From positions 1,178,001-1,242,000 of the forward strand of contig CAVWVW010000003.1 of assembly GCA_963758555.1 (NCBI GenBank): a DNA stretch of 64,000 nucleotides. The letters are read 5' to 3'. Source of the stretch: CAIUMH01 sp963758555. Lineage in GTDB: Bacteria > Actinomycetota > Acidimicrobiia > Acidimicrobiales > RAAP-2. The notes under the pieces were generated by a model. That model had not been told where the DNA came from. It worked only from the letters and a program-made list of their open reading frames with translations, and did not search any database. Both the position numbers and the translations under genes were made by a program. Shown here one piece after another: positions 51,920 through 64,000 of the stretch (within the stretch, counting starts at the first letter, position 1; every line of letters starts with the position of its first letter).

Positions 51920-53054
51920 TCAGCTCGCCTGTTCTCTCCTCCGTCGAAGCTCCGCCTCCATGAACGCGTCGAGATCGCCGTCGAGCACCGCATCGACGTT
52001 GCCGGTCTCGACGTTGGTCCGCAGGTCCTTGACCAGCTGGTACGGGGCCATGACGTAGCTGCGGATCTGGCTTCCCCAGGCGTTGTCGTTCTGATCGCCG
52101 CTCAGCGCGTTCATCTCGGCTTGCCGCTCGGCCCGCGCTCGCTCAGCCAGCTTGGCGGTGAGGATCTGCATGGCCCTCGCCTTGTTCTGGTGCTGGCTTC
52201 GCTCGTTCTGGCACGAGACCACGATCCCGGTGGGCAGGTGCGTGAGGCGGACCGCGGAGTCCGTCTTGTTGATGTGCTGACCCCCAGCCCCCGAGGCGCG
52301 GTAGGTGTCGATTCGGAGCTCCTTCTCGTCAACCTCGACCTCGTCGGAGAGGTCTTCTAAGAAGGGAGTCACCTCGAGGGAGGCGAAGCTCGTCTGACGC
52401 CGGTGCTGGGAGTCGAAGGGGCTCATGCGCACGAGGCGGTGGACGCCACGCTCAGCGGAGAGCAACCCGTAGGCGAAGCGACCCTTGATGATCACCGTGG
52501 CCGAGAGCAAGCCCGCCTCTTGGCCTTCGGTCGTCTCGTCGACCTCGACCACGAAGCCTCGGCGCTCAGCCCAGCGCGAGTACATCCGCAGCATCATCTC
52601 GCACCAGTCCTGCGCATCGGTCCCACCGGCGCCCGCGTGCAGCTCGGCGACCGCGTCGTCCTCGTCGTACTCACCTTGGAAGAGGCTCTGGAGCTCGAGG
52701 CGACCAACAGCGCGATCGAGCTCGCTCAGCTCGTGCCCGAGCTCGCTGAAGAGGCCGTCATCGCTCTCGCCTGTGGCCTTGGCCTCGGCCAACATCTCGA
52801 GGAGCGCTCGCGCATCCCCCAGGCTCTCGGTCAGCTGGTCGAAGCTGGCCAGGTCGTCGCTCAGGCGACCCAGCTCGGTCGTGACCTTGCGGGCTCGATC
52901 CTGGTCGCCCCACAGATCGGGCTCGGCAGCCTCCTTCTCAAGGACCCCTTGGCGTTCGCGCAGCTCGTCGATGCGCAGGTACCCACGGGCCTCCGAGAGG
53001 CGCCCTTCGAGCTCATCGAGAACGCCAGCATCGTCCCGAGGAGCCTCTGGGGCC

Positions 53055-53068
<14 letters not shown>
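51920..53068 (-). CDS. prfB: Peptide chain release factor 2
   Basis: 382 residues, recognising UGA and UAA stops. The stop-reading tripeptide SPF is in RMSPFDSQHRRQTSF and the catalytic GGQ is in GAGGQHINKTDSAVR. No programmed frameshift site is present: the N-terminal EARGYLRIDELRERQ reads straight through in one frame. ATG 53068 overlaps the secA stop by 14 bases, so translation follows secA. Confidence 0.95.
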
Positions 53069-55784
<2,716 letters not shown>

Positions 55785-55793
55785 GGACACCAC

Positions 55794-55799
55794 ACTCTA
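55794..55799 (-). promoter_or_regulatory. -10 element of secA
   Basis: TAGAGT on the minus strand, 9 bases before ATG 55784. Confidence 0.45.
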
Positions 55800-55872
55800 C
55801 TGGTCGACACCCCGCTGCTCTCATCGTCGAGGCACATTCGACCCCGTCGCGCGCCAGAGTGGCCCTCGTGGC

Positions 55873-56730
55873 TCAGATGCTGCCGGGCCGACGCAGTGCC
55901 AGCGAAGCGAGCGAGCCGACGAGCCTCAGCCAGAGCACCGCCGCTGCCAGAGGAAGGGCTACGCGTGCGGGCCCTCTGGTGGTCGAGACAGCGAAGCGCA
56001 GGGCGGAGCGATGGTGGGCGACGAGCATCTTGTAGGGGTGCGCCCGACGGGTCACACCTTCGACGTGGGTGACCACGGCGGTCGGCGCGACACCCACCCC
56101 GATCCCGAGCTCGTGCGCCCGGAAGCAGAGATCCATGTCCTCGGCGAACATGAAGTAGGCCTCGTCGAAGCCGCCGAGCTCTTCGAAGCTTTGCCGCCGG
56201 ATGGCAAAGAAGGAGCCGGAGACCCAGTCGACCCCGCCGTCGGGGCGGCTCCCCGCTGATCGATAGCGACGGGTGAAGGGGTTGTCGTCGCTCACCAGAC
56301 CGAAGAGCGCGTGGCCGGCAGCGTCTCGCGGGCTCGGGAAGCGTCGCACGGACGGGTAGACCGCTCCACTCTCGGTGAGCACCGTGGGTCCCACGATCCC
56401 CCACTCGGGATGATCCTCGAGCGAGCGAACCAGCAGGCCCAGCGCCCCGTGGTGGACCACGGCGTCGGGGTTGGCTACGACGAGGATCTCGTGAGCCTCG
56501 CTCAAGCGAGCGACCCCTCGGTTGACCCCAGCGCCGAAGCCCACGTTGGTGCCAGGTCGCACGATCTCGCACCGCTCCGCCAGCTCACCGAGGGCACCGG
56601 CCGCTGAGCCGGGGTCGCCGTTCTCGACCACGACGAGCTGTGTGGCCCCATCGTCGAGGAGCGAGCGCACCGCGTCGGCCAAGATCGACCCGGCGTTGTA
56701 GTCGACGACCACTGCGCCGAGGCTCGTCAC
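55873..56730 (-). CDS. WbbL-like family 2 glycosyltransferase (putative rhamnosyltransferase)
   Basis: A 285-residue GT2 enzyme. It has VVVDYNAGSILADAVRSL, NVGFGAGVNRGVARL, ANPDAVV (the donor/metal site), SGSFFAIRRQSFEELGGFDEAYFMFAEDMDLCFRAHE and GVTRRAHPYKMLVAHHRSA, a pattern shared with mycobacterial WbbL, which adds rhamnose to the wall linkage unit. Its GTG overlaps the rmlD stop (GTGA) and the operon makes dTDP-rhamnose, supporting rhamnosyl transfer. It ends with a hydrophobic C-terminal segment. Confidence 0.85.
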   Translation of the reverse strand: MTSLGAVVVDYNAGSILADAVRSLLDDGATQLVVVENGDPGSAAGALGELAERCEIVRPGTNVGFGAGVNRGVARLSEAHEILVVANPDAVVHHGALGLLVRSLEDHPEWGIVGPTVLTESGAVYPSVRRFPSPRDAAGHALFGLVSDDNPFTRRYRSAGSRPDGGVDWVSGSFFAIRRQSFEELGGFDEAYFMFAEDMDLCFRAHELGIGVGVAPTAVVTHVEGVTRRAHPYKMLVAHHRSALRFAVSTTRGPARVALPLAAAVLWLRLVGSLASLALRRPGSI

Positions 56731-57632
56731 GAGGCCTTGATCGCCGCGACCAAGCGCCCGATCCCCTCCTCCCACGCCGGCAATGGCACGAGCCCCGCCT
56801 CGCCGAGGCGCTCGGAGGCGAGCACCGAGAAGGTGGGTCGAGTCGCAGCCTGAGGAGGGTCGAGCTCTCGGGTCAAGATCGGAGAGACGAGGCCCGGGTC
56901 GCCCCCCGCTCGGCCGTAGGCGAAGGCGATGACCTGGTGCCAGCTGGCCCCGCCGGTGCCCGACACGTGGAAGAGCCCCGCGTGGCGCTCCCTGATGAAG
57001 GCCACGAGTCCAGCCGCCAGATCCGCCGACGAGGTCGGCGACCCGGTCTGGTCCGCCACGAAGCGAAGTGGCGTGGCATCGGCAGCGGCCCCCACGGCCA
57101 AGGTGAACACCGTTCTGTTCCACACGCCCGCCACCCACGAGGTGCGCACGATCGAGGCAGATGGTGGGCACTCGTGCTCCCCAGCCAGCTTGGTGCTGCC
57201 GTAGACGCTGCGCGGGCCGGTGGGATCGGACTCGACCAGGGGCCGCTGCCCCTGACCCGAGAACACGTAGTCGGTCGAGACGTAGACAAGGTGCGCGCCG
57301 TGCTCCGAAGCAGCCTCGGCCACCAGCTTGGTGCCGCGCTCGTTGACGTTTGCTGCACCGTCGGGGTCGGACTCGGCCCGGTCCACGGCGGTGTACGCCG
57401 CCAGGTGCACGACGACGTCAGGTCGCACGGCGTCAAAGGCCGCTCGGACCGACGAGGCGCTGGTGACGTCGAGCGAGGCGCGGTCGAAGCTCGAGACGTC
57501 GAACTCGCCGTCGGCCACGGGGTGCTGACCTAAGAGCGCGGTGGCGGTGCCCGCCGGAGGGACCTGCCCGGCAAGGACGAGGCTCAGGTCTCGACCGACC
57601 TGTCCTCCGCCTCCGGTGATGAGCACGCGCAA
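56727..57632 (-). CDS. rmlD: dTDP-4-dehydrorhamnose reductase
   Basis: 301 residues, the last enzyme of dTDP-L-rhamnose synthesis. It has LITGGGGQVGRDLSL, HLAAYTAVDRAESDP, YVSTDYVFSGQGQRPLVESDP, YGSTKLAGEHE with the catalytic Tyr and Lys, and FVADQTGSPTSSADLA. No ATG or GTG precedes the Rossmann motif; TTG 57632 is chosen, five bases after the rmlB stop, with GTG 57626 the alternative. RmlC is not in the window. Confidence 0.9.
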   Translation of the reverse strand: MRVLITGGGGQVGRDLSLVLAGQVPPAGTATALLGQHPVADGEFDVSSFDRASLDVTSASSVRAAFDAVRPDVVVHLAAYTAVDRAESDPDGAANVNERGTKLVAEAASEHGAHLVYVSTDYVFSGQGQRPLVESDPTGPRSVYGSTKLAGEHECPPSASIVRTSWVAGVWNRTVFTLAVGAAADATPLRFVADQTGSPTSSADLAAGLVAFIRERHAGLFHVSGTGGASWHQVIAFAYGRAGGDPGLVSPILTRELDPPQAATRPTFSVLASERLGEAGLVPLPAWEEGIGRLVAAIKAS

Positions 57633-57637
57633 GGCGC

Positions 57638-58648
57638 CTACTTCGACTCTCCGCCCCAGCTGGTCTCGACCACAGGAGCTCGCTCGAGCAACGGAGCCCA
57701 CCACGCCTCGTTCTCGCGGTACCAGCGCACCGTCTCGGCGATGCCTGCTTCGAACTCGATGGTCGGGGCCCAGCCGAGCTCGGAGCGGATCTTGGTGGTG
57801 TCGAGCAGGTAGCGCCGGTCGTGCCCGGGCCGGTCCGGCACGATCGTCTTGAGCGACGCCGGCTTGTCGAGCGCCGCGAGGACGGCGTCGGCGATCTCCT
57901 CGATCGACGCCTCGACCCCCGAGCCGACGTGATAGGTCTCACCGACGCGGCCCCTGAGCAGGACCGCCTCGATGGCACGGCAGTGATCGTCGACGTGGAG
58001 CCACTCGCGCTTGTTCTGAGTCGACGCGTAGAGCGGCAGCGTCTGGTCGGCGAGCGCCCGTGTGGTGAAGACCGGGATGACCTTCTCGGGAAACTGGTAG
58101 GGCCCGTAGTTGTTGGCGCAGTTCGTGATCGTCACGGGGAGCTCATAGGTCTCCGAGTAGGCGCGCACAGCGTGGTCAGAGCCCGCCTTTGATGCGTTGT
58201 AGGGCGTCCTCGGTCGGTACGGGCTCTCTTCGTTGAACGACTCGTCGGTGTCCAGATCGAGATCGCCGTAGACCTCGCAGGTCGAGATGTGGTGGAAGCG
58301 GGACACGCCGCTGCGACGAGCGGCCTCGAGCATCGTCTGGGTGCCCATGACGTTGGTCGAGAAGAAGCGCCCAGGATCGAGCACAGCGAGCGAGTTGTGC
58401 GACTCAGCCGCGAAGTTCACGACGGTGTCGATCGCGTACTCCTTGAGGGCCCGTTCAGCCGCGTCGAAGTCACGGATGTCGGCTTCGACGAAGCCGATGT
58501 CCTCGATGACCGTGGTCAAGCTCCCCATCGTCGCTGCGTAGGTCATGGCGTCGTAGACCACGAGCTGGTCGTCGGGGTGCTGGACTCGCCAGTACCGGAT
58601 GAAGGCCGAGCCGATGAAGCCGGCGCCGCCAGTCACAAGGATGCGCAT
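57638..58648 (-). CDS. rmlB: dTDP-glucose 4,6-dehydratase
   Basis: 336 residues. It has ILVTGGAGFIGSAFIRYW, FAAESHNSLAVLDPGRFFSTNVMGT, HISTCEVYGDL, TPYNASKAGSDHAVRAY with the Tyr and Lys, and REWLHVDDHCRAIEAVLL. It oxidises and dehydrates dTDP-glucose. ATG 58648 sits 8 bases from TAGGAT, a leaderless promoter that drives rmlB-rmlD-GT2. The STCEVYGD segment has Cys and Glu where the usual enzyme has DE pairs. Confidence 0.92.
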   Translation of the reverse strand: MRILVTGGAGFIGSAFIRYWRVQHPDDQLVVYDAMTYAATMGSLTTVIEDIGFVEADIRDFDAAERALKEYAIDTVVNFAAESHNSLAVLDPGRFFSTNVMGTQTMLEAARRSGVSRFHHISTCEVYGDLDLDTDESFNEESPYRPRTPYNASKAGSDHAVRAYSETYELPVTITNCANNYGPYQFPEKVIPVFTTRALADQTLPLYASTQNKREWLHVDDHCRAIEAVLLRGRVGETYHVGSGVEASIEEIADAVLAALDKPASLKTIVPDRPGHDRRYLLDTTKIRSELGWAPTIEFEAGIAETVRWYRENEAWWAPLLERAPVVETSWGGESK

Positions 58649-58656
58649 GGGCCGCA

Positions 58657-58662
58657 ATCCTA
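58657..58662 (-). promoter_or_regulatory. -10 element of the rmlB-rmlD-GT2 operon
   Basis: TAGGAT on the minus strand, 8 bases before ATG 58648. Confidence 0.5.
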
Positions 58663-58784
58663 CTCGGCGCCCCCAGAGCCCCCTGGAGAACCGCCACTCG
58701 GCCCAGGACCGTTTTGGAACCCTCTGAACCGGGCATCGTCAGAACAGGCCCACATGGACCTGATGATCCCAAGGGGGACGAACA

Positions 58785-58934
58785 ATGCTTCTGCTACTGG
58801 CGTTGCTGCTCGTGGTGGTCTTCGCAGGACTGGGCTTCGCAGTCCACCTGCTCTGGATCCTCGCTGCAGTGTTCTTGGTGGTCTTCCTCGTCGCTGCTGC
58901 GACCAGCCGCGGTCAGCGAGCGGGCACCCACTGA
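58785..58934 (+). CDS. Small hydrophobic membrane protein (49 residues)
   Basis: Two hydrophobic segments (LLLLALLLVVVFAGLGFAV and LWILAAVFLVVFLVAAA) and a short basic tail, like the small hydrophobic proteins of actinobacteria often found beside CsbD-type stress genes. GGGGGA precedes the ATG by about five bases. It is followed after 60 bases by the CsbD-like gene, so they form a likely stress pair. Role unknown. Confidence 0.65.
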   Translation: MLLLLALLLVVVFAGLGFAVHLLWILAAVFLVVFLVAAATSRGQRAGTH

Positions 58935-58994
58935 GTCACTGCCACTCGTCGCCTCCTTGGCGCGAGTGATCACTCGACAACCAAAGGAGAACAG

Positions 58995-59231
58995 ATGAGC
59001 AAGGAATCAGTCGCTCGCACTGGAGCTGAAGGCGTCGCTGAAGGCGTCAAGGGCAAGGCAAAGGAGGTCGCTGGCGCGCTGATCGACGATGACGATCTGC
59101 GCGCAGAGGGCCGGGCCCAGCAGGACAAAGCCGACGAGCAGCGTCAGGCAGCCAAGAGCGAGGCCCAAGCGCAGGCCAGCCGCTCCAAGGCCCAAGCCCA
59201 CGAGGCCGAGCAGCGCTCACACCAGCGCTAG
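58995..59231 (+). CDS. CsbD-like stress protein
   Basis: 78 residues. GKAKEVAGALIDDDDLRAEGRAQQDKADEQ matches the CsbD signature; the rest is Glu/Ala/Gln-rich helix without a fixed fold. CsbD-type proteins accumulate under general stress; their function is unknown. GGAGAA lies five bases before the ATG. A strong hairpin terminator follows the stop by about 25 bases. Confidence 0.82.
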   Translation: MSKESVARTGAEGVAEGVKGKAKEVAGALIDDDDLRAEGRAQQDKADEQRQAAKSEAQAQASRSKAQAHEAEQRSHQR

Positions 59232-59255
59232 CGCCTCCCTCGCCAGCGCCCGATC

Positions 59256-59287
59256 GAGAGCCGAGCTCCTCAGGGAGCTCGGCTCTC
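59256..59287 (+). terminator. 14-bp hairpin terminator after csbD
   Basis: GAGAGCCGAGCTCC, loop TCAG, GGAGCTCGGCTCTC: a perfect 14-bp stem with a four-base loop. It ends the csbD unit on the plus strand and overlaps the stop region of the convergent MFS gene, so it may serve both. No long U-tract follows. Confidence 0.7.
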
Positions 59288-60973
59288 GTCGCGCCAAGGG
59301 GAGCAGAGGAGAAGCTGGCGAGCCGGAACGATCAGCTCGGGGTCTTGGAGGCCGAGCGCTCTCGACGTGACCAAGAGCCAGCGGTGATCGGACGCGGGAA
59401 CGGGTGGGTCCCAGAGGGCGGAGCGTAGAGGCGACTGTCTCGACTCGGCACGGTCTCGCCGGGCGAGGACGAACCCTGCAGCTCGGGCGCCGTCCTCGCT
59501 GTCGTCGACCGCAGAGACGGGCTCAGCCAGGTCCTCGAGACTCTTCTGCTCGGCATCGACCCCGATGAAGACCTCGACCAAACCGGCAGCGATCATGAGG
59601 CCGGCCCCGATCAGATAGCCCAGGGCGGTGTCCGCGGGCCGCTTCGTGGCGATGAGGTTGCCGAAGAGCACTGGTCCGATGATGCCGCCAAGGCCCGTTC
59701 CGATGGCGTAGAAGAAGGCGATGGCAAGGGCACGGGTCTCGAGAGGGAAGATCTCGCTCACCGTCAGGTACGCCGCACTCGCTCCCGCCGAGGCGAAGAA
59801 GAAGATGACCACCCACGCGATCGTCTGGGTCATCGCCGTCAAGGTCCCCGCATCGAAGAGCCACGCCGTGACCGCCAGCATCGCTCCTGAGCCGAGGTAG
59901 CAGAGGGAGATCATCACTCTTCGTCCCACCACGTCGAAGAGACGACCGAGCAGGAGGGGGCCTGCGAAGTTCCCAAGTGCGAAAGCGATCAGGTAGTAGC
60001 CGATCGACGCCGAGCTCACCTTGTAGAACGTCGTCAAGACCAGGGCATAGGTGAAGAAGACCGCGTTGTAGAGGAATGCCTGACCAACGAAGAGCGAGAT
60101 CCCGAGGATCGAGCGACGTGGGTACTGGCCGAAGACGATCTTGCCGACGGTGATGAAGCCGATCGAGGTGCGCTGATCGACCGTGACGGAGCCCTCGGGC
60201 TCGGGGAGCTCTTCATCGACCGACGAGGCGACCTCCTCTTCGATCTCGTCGACGGTCTCCTCTGCCTCTTCGACTTGGCCGTGGGTCAGCTGCCAGCGGG
60301 GGCTCTCGGGAATGTTGCGGCGCACGAAGAGCACCGCCAGACCAAGGAGCGCTCCGAGCCCGAAGCAGAGCCGCCACCCCACGTCGACGGCGAGCACGTT
60401 CGGGTCCAAGAGGACCAGCGTCACGGCCGCGCCTGCAGCGGTGCCGAGCCAGTACGAACCGTTCACCAGCAGATCGACCGTGCCGCGCACTCGTGCGGGT
60501 ATCAGCTCATCGATCGCCGAGTTGATCGCCGAGTACTCCCCGCCAATCCCCATGCCCGTGAAGAACCGGAACACGAAGAACATCCAGGCTGTGTGCGAGA
60601 AGGCCGTCGCCACCGTGGCCGCCAGGTAGACAGCCAATGTCACGAGGAAGAGTCGGCGTCGACCAAAGCGATCGGTCAGGTACCCGAAGAGCAGCGCCCC
60701 GACACAGGCTCCCGCGATGTAGATGCCGGCGGCGTCACCGATCTGGGCGGTCGTGATCGAGATGCCGCTGCCCGCCTTGGTGATCGTCCCGCCAACGGCG
60801 CCGACGATGGTCACCTCGAGCCCGTCCAGGATCCAGACCGTGCCAAGGCCGACCAGGACCATCCAGTGCCAGCGCGACCACGGGAGGCGATCGAGGCGGG
60901 CCGGGACCTGCGTCTCGACCACGCCTTCGTCTGACTCGTCGGTCGGTCGTGATCCTCCGAGGTCTGTCGACAT
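59270..60973 (-). CDS. MFS transporter with an acidic central loop and long C-tail
   Basis: A 567-residue major facilitator of the sugar-porter-like branch. About twelve membrane helices, GYLTDRFGRRRLFLVT (loop 2-3 motif), FRFFTGMGIGGEYSAINSAIDEL, NIPESPRWQLTHG, and a mirrored RLFDVVGRRVMIS in the second half. The central loop holds an unusually acidic stretch (EEAEETVDEIEEEVASSVDEELPEPEG). About 90 non-conserved residues follow the last helix. ATG 60973 has GGGGAGGG upstream. Substrate unknown. Confidence 0.85.
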   Translation of the reverse strand: MSTDLGGSRPTDESDEGVVETQVPARLDRLPWSRWHWMVLVGLGTVWILDGLEVTIVGAVGGTITKAGSGISITTAQIGDAAGIYIAGACVGALLFGYLTDRFGRRRLFLVTLAVYLAATVATAFSHTAWMFFVFRFFTGMGIGGEYSAINSAIDELIPARVRGTVDLLVNGSYWLGTAAGAAVTLVLLDPNVLAVDVGWRLCFGLGALLGLAVLFVRRNIPESPRWQLTHGQVEEAEETVDEIEEEVASSVDEELPEPEGSVTVDQRTSIGFITVGKIVFGQYPRRSILGISLFVGQAFLYNAVFFTYALVLTTFYKVSSASIGYYLIAFALGNFAGPLLLGRLFDVVGRRVMISLCYLGSGAMLAVTAWLFDAGTLTAMTQTIAWVVIFFFASAGASAAYLTVSEIFPLETRALAIAFFYAIGTGLGGIIGPVLFGNLIATKRPADTALGYLIGAGLMIAAGLVEVFIGVDAEQKSLEDLAEPVSAVDDSEDGARAAGFVLARRDRAESRQSPLRSALWDPPVPASDHRWLLVTSRALGLQDPELIVPARQLLLCSPWRDESRAP

Positions 60974-61021
60974 GTGCCCTCCCCTCCCACAGCGAGCTCT
61001 CGCTGGCGCGTGCGGCGCACG

Positions 61022-61043
61022 CACCTGCGGGCATACCCAGGTG
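61022..61043. other. Hairpin in the birA-MFS gap
   Basis: CACCTG, one bulged C, GGG, loop CATA, CCCAGGTG: an 8-bp bulged stem 50-70 bases before the MFS start. It could end birA transcription or control the MFS leader. Low certainty. Confidence 0.35.
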
Positions 61044-61101
61044 GGGAGGGAGAGAAACGGTCCGGACCTCAGCGAACCACGGTGGTCCCTCAACGGTGTC
61101 G

Positions 61102-61855
61102 CTAGGTCGTCCGGAGCCTCTCGACGTCGCCGATCGCGATCTCGACGTCGCCGTCCTCGGTCGTCACGACCAGATGGCCAAGCGGGCTGAGCCGGTCGGC
61201 GACACCCGTGATCGAGCCCCTGCGGGGTCGTGACGCTCACGTCTTGTCCGAGCGTGACCAGGGATGCCGTCAGCTCGTTGGAGAGCTCAGCCCTCCCGCC
61301 TCGCTCTCAAGAAGATCGAGGCGCTCGCCCAGCTCGTCGAGCAGCTCCGCGACCAGCAGCTCTCGATCGACCAGGTGCCCGGACGCCGCCTCGAGGCTCG
61401 TACCGTTGGCCTCTGGTGGACCCGCCCAGGAGAGGTTCATGCCCATCCCGATCACGACAGCAGTGGTGCCAGGCGGGTCCTCCAGGGGCGCTGGCGTCGG
61501 CTTCAGCCAGGATCCCCGCCAGCTTGGAGGACTCGACGACGAGATCGTTGGGCCACTTGAGGCCGGGGCGAAGCCCCGTGACTCGCTCCGCGGCAACAGC
61601 CCCTGCGAGTGCCATCGCTGCGGTGAGCAGATGGGCAGCGTTCGTGGCAAGTCGCTCTCGCACCAGCACCGAGATGAGCAGCGACGCACCCGCTGGAGAT
61701 TCCCACGAACGATCGAGCCGCCCTCGACCAGCTGATTGGTGATCAGCGATGGCGACGAGATCTCCCGCCGCTCCTGCTCGGGCCTGCTCCATGAGGTAGG
61801 CGTTGGTCGAGTCGATGGTGTCAAACCGCTCGATGCGCCACTTGCGCTGCGACAT
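61102..61855 (-). pseudogene. birA: Biotin--[acetyl-CoA-carboxylase] ligase, triply frameshifted
   Basis: Joined over three frames this is a complete BirA of about 251 residues. From ATG 61855: IERFDTIDSTNAYLMEQ, SAGRGRLDRSWESPAGAS, GLKWPNDLVVESSKLAGILAEADA. After a shift near 61471-61489, AVVIGMGMNLSWAGPP and LLDELGERLDLLESEAGG follow. After another near 61290-61300, AELSNELTASLVTLGQDVSVTTPQ. After a third in GGGG at 61216-61219, GSITGVADRLSPLGHLVV, ending at TAG 61102. The enzyme attaches biotin to the carboxylase carrier encoded divergently next door, so it should be needed; errors in the sequence are the likelier cause. Confidence 0.9.
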
Positions 61856-61862
61856 GGCATCC

Positions 61863-61868
61863 ACCCTA
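61863..61868 (-). promoter_or_regulatory. -10 element of birA
   Basis: TAGGGT on the minus strand, 7 bases before ATG 61855; it sits inside the inverted repeat CCACC-CTA-GGTGG (61861-61873). Confidence 0.5.
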
Positions 61869-61883
61869 GGTGGCGTGTGAGAA

Positions 61884-61898
61884 TGACCCCCTAGGTCA
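61884..61898. promoter_or_regulatory. Inverted repeat between birA and the carboxylase gene
   Basis: TGACC, five bases, GGTCA, with the core CCCTAGGT that also occurs 24 bases away in the birA -10 region. It is positioned over the birA -35 region and upstream of the carboxylase gene, so it may be an operator coordinating the two. Unproven. Confidence 0.35.
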
Positions 61899-61940
61899 CA
61901 CCCCCGATTCCGGGGTCCCCCAACGGTGAAAGGTCGAGGA

Positions 61941-63698
<1,758 letters not shown>

Positions 63699-63707
63699 CT
63701 GAGCGCT

Positions 63708-64000
63708 GTGGGCGACACCTCCGAGCGAGCACGCCACGCGATCGAAGCAGCGCTCGGCCAGCTGGTCACGCTCTCCGAGGACATCCACGCCCATCCGGAG
63801 CTCTCCTTCGAGGAGCGCCGGAGCTCGGCCCTCGTCGCTGACCTGCTCGCAGCGCATGGCTTCGAGGTGGCCCACGGCATCGCAGAGATGCCCACCGCCT
63901 TCGAAGCGCGCTTCGGCACCGGTGCGCTCCAGCTCGCCTTCTTGGCCGAGTACGACGCGTTGCCCGAGGTGGGCCACGCCTGTGGCCACAACCTGATCGC
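63708..64000 (+). CDS. M20 family amidohydrolase (5' part, runs off the window)
   Basis: The first 97 codons of a zinc-dependent amidohydrolase/peptidase: DIHAHPELSFEERRSS, then LAFLAEYDALPEVGHACGHNLI, the metal motif of the AbgB/M20D type. GTG 63708 begins nine bases after the carboxylase stop; no Shine-Dalgarno is obvious. The remainder lies beyond the window, so length and substrate cannot be judged. Confidence 0.85.
   Translation, partial: MGDTSERARHAIEAALGQLVTLSEDIHAHPELSFEERRSSALVADLLAAHGFEVAHGIAEMPTAFEARFGTGALQLAFLAEYDALPEVGHACGHNLI

Noticed and set aside
61861..61873. CCACC-CTA-GGTGG as an independent operator
   Set aside because: It coincides with the birA -10 box at the usual leaderless distance; only the second inverted repeat is kept as a candidate.

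Overview
The window is a gene-dense, GC-rich chromosomal segment of an actinobacterium, most likely from the class Acidimicrobiia (inference, with no 16S or ribosomal protein genes here to anchor it). The evidence is a fused mycobacterial-type 2-oxoglutarate enzyme (Kgd), the F420 biosynthesis enzyme CofC, a fused PafBC WYL-domain regulator, a rhamnose/WbbL-like cell-wall locus, a histone-like AKP-repeat protein and many GTG starts. At least twenty genes have a TANNNT -10 hexamer ending 6-9 bases before the start codon, which is the signature of leaderless transcription.

Layout. 1-10 kb: oxidoreductases and small accessory proteins (aldo/keto reductase, MaoC-like protein, histidine phosphatase, luciferase-like enzyme, DUF1643 protein, SDR, SCO1-like protein), one tRNA-Val(UAC) at 7191-7264, and an inositol-monophosphatase-type enzyme. 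10-17 kb: a surface/regulatory block with an acyltransferase-SGNH protein, a sigma-factor-like helical protein, a secreted Ser/Thr-rich protein and a LysM-BTAD membrane regulator. 17-20 kb: a three-gene operon of alpha/beta hydrolase, membrane-anchored MurF-like ligase and D-Ala-D-Ala ligase. 20-31 kb: UvrD-like helicase, ExoIII, FabZ, a composite NYN nuclease/IF2_N/S1-like protein, Kgd, hydrolase, TIGR01777 epimerase and RNase HII. 31-37 kb: acyl-CoA synthetase, GH38 mannosidase, GpsA, CofC and the AKP histone-like protein. 37.4-40.3 kb: a possible mobile-element relic, made of a VirD4/TraG-like coupling ATPase and a MobF relaxase domain that converge and overlap. 40-50 kb: PafBC, MoaC, a CIRCE-controlled FmdB zinc ribbon protein, TldE/TldD, DXS, RmlA, MsrB and an SSB. 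50-56 kb: the SecA-PrfB-FtsE-FtsX division/secretion block. 56-59 kb: RmlB-RmlD-WbbL-like operon, then a small stress pair (hydrophobic peptide and CsbD). 59-64 kb: MFS transporter, biotin-protein ligase divergent from a biotin-dependent carboxylase alpha subunit, and a truncated M20 amidohydrolase.

Sequence quality. At least five genes (SRPBCC protein, LysM-BTAD, NYN protein, GH38 mannosidase, BirA) are broken by single-base or dinucleotide shifts, with perfectly family-like protein continuing in another frame. Three more (acyltransferase, UvrD, DUF1643) look affected. Several of the breaks sit in short G/C runs. One broken gene is BirA, which should be needed by the adjacent biotin carboxylase. 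I therefore favour residual indel errors in the assembly over real gene decay.

Best candidates for something undescribed: a CIRCE (HrcA) operator in front of an FmdB-family zinc ribbon gene; the NYN-IF2_N-S1-AKP composite RNA protein; the stand-alone coupling ATPase/MobF pair without a secretion channel; the membrane-anchored MurF-Ddl-hydrolase operon; and the sigma-like/secreted/LysM-BTAD cluster. No CRISPR array, insertion sequence, rRNA operon or replication origin was seen.
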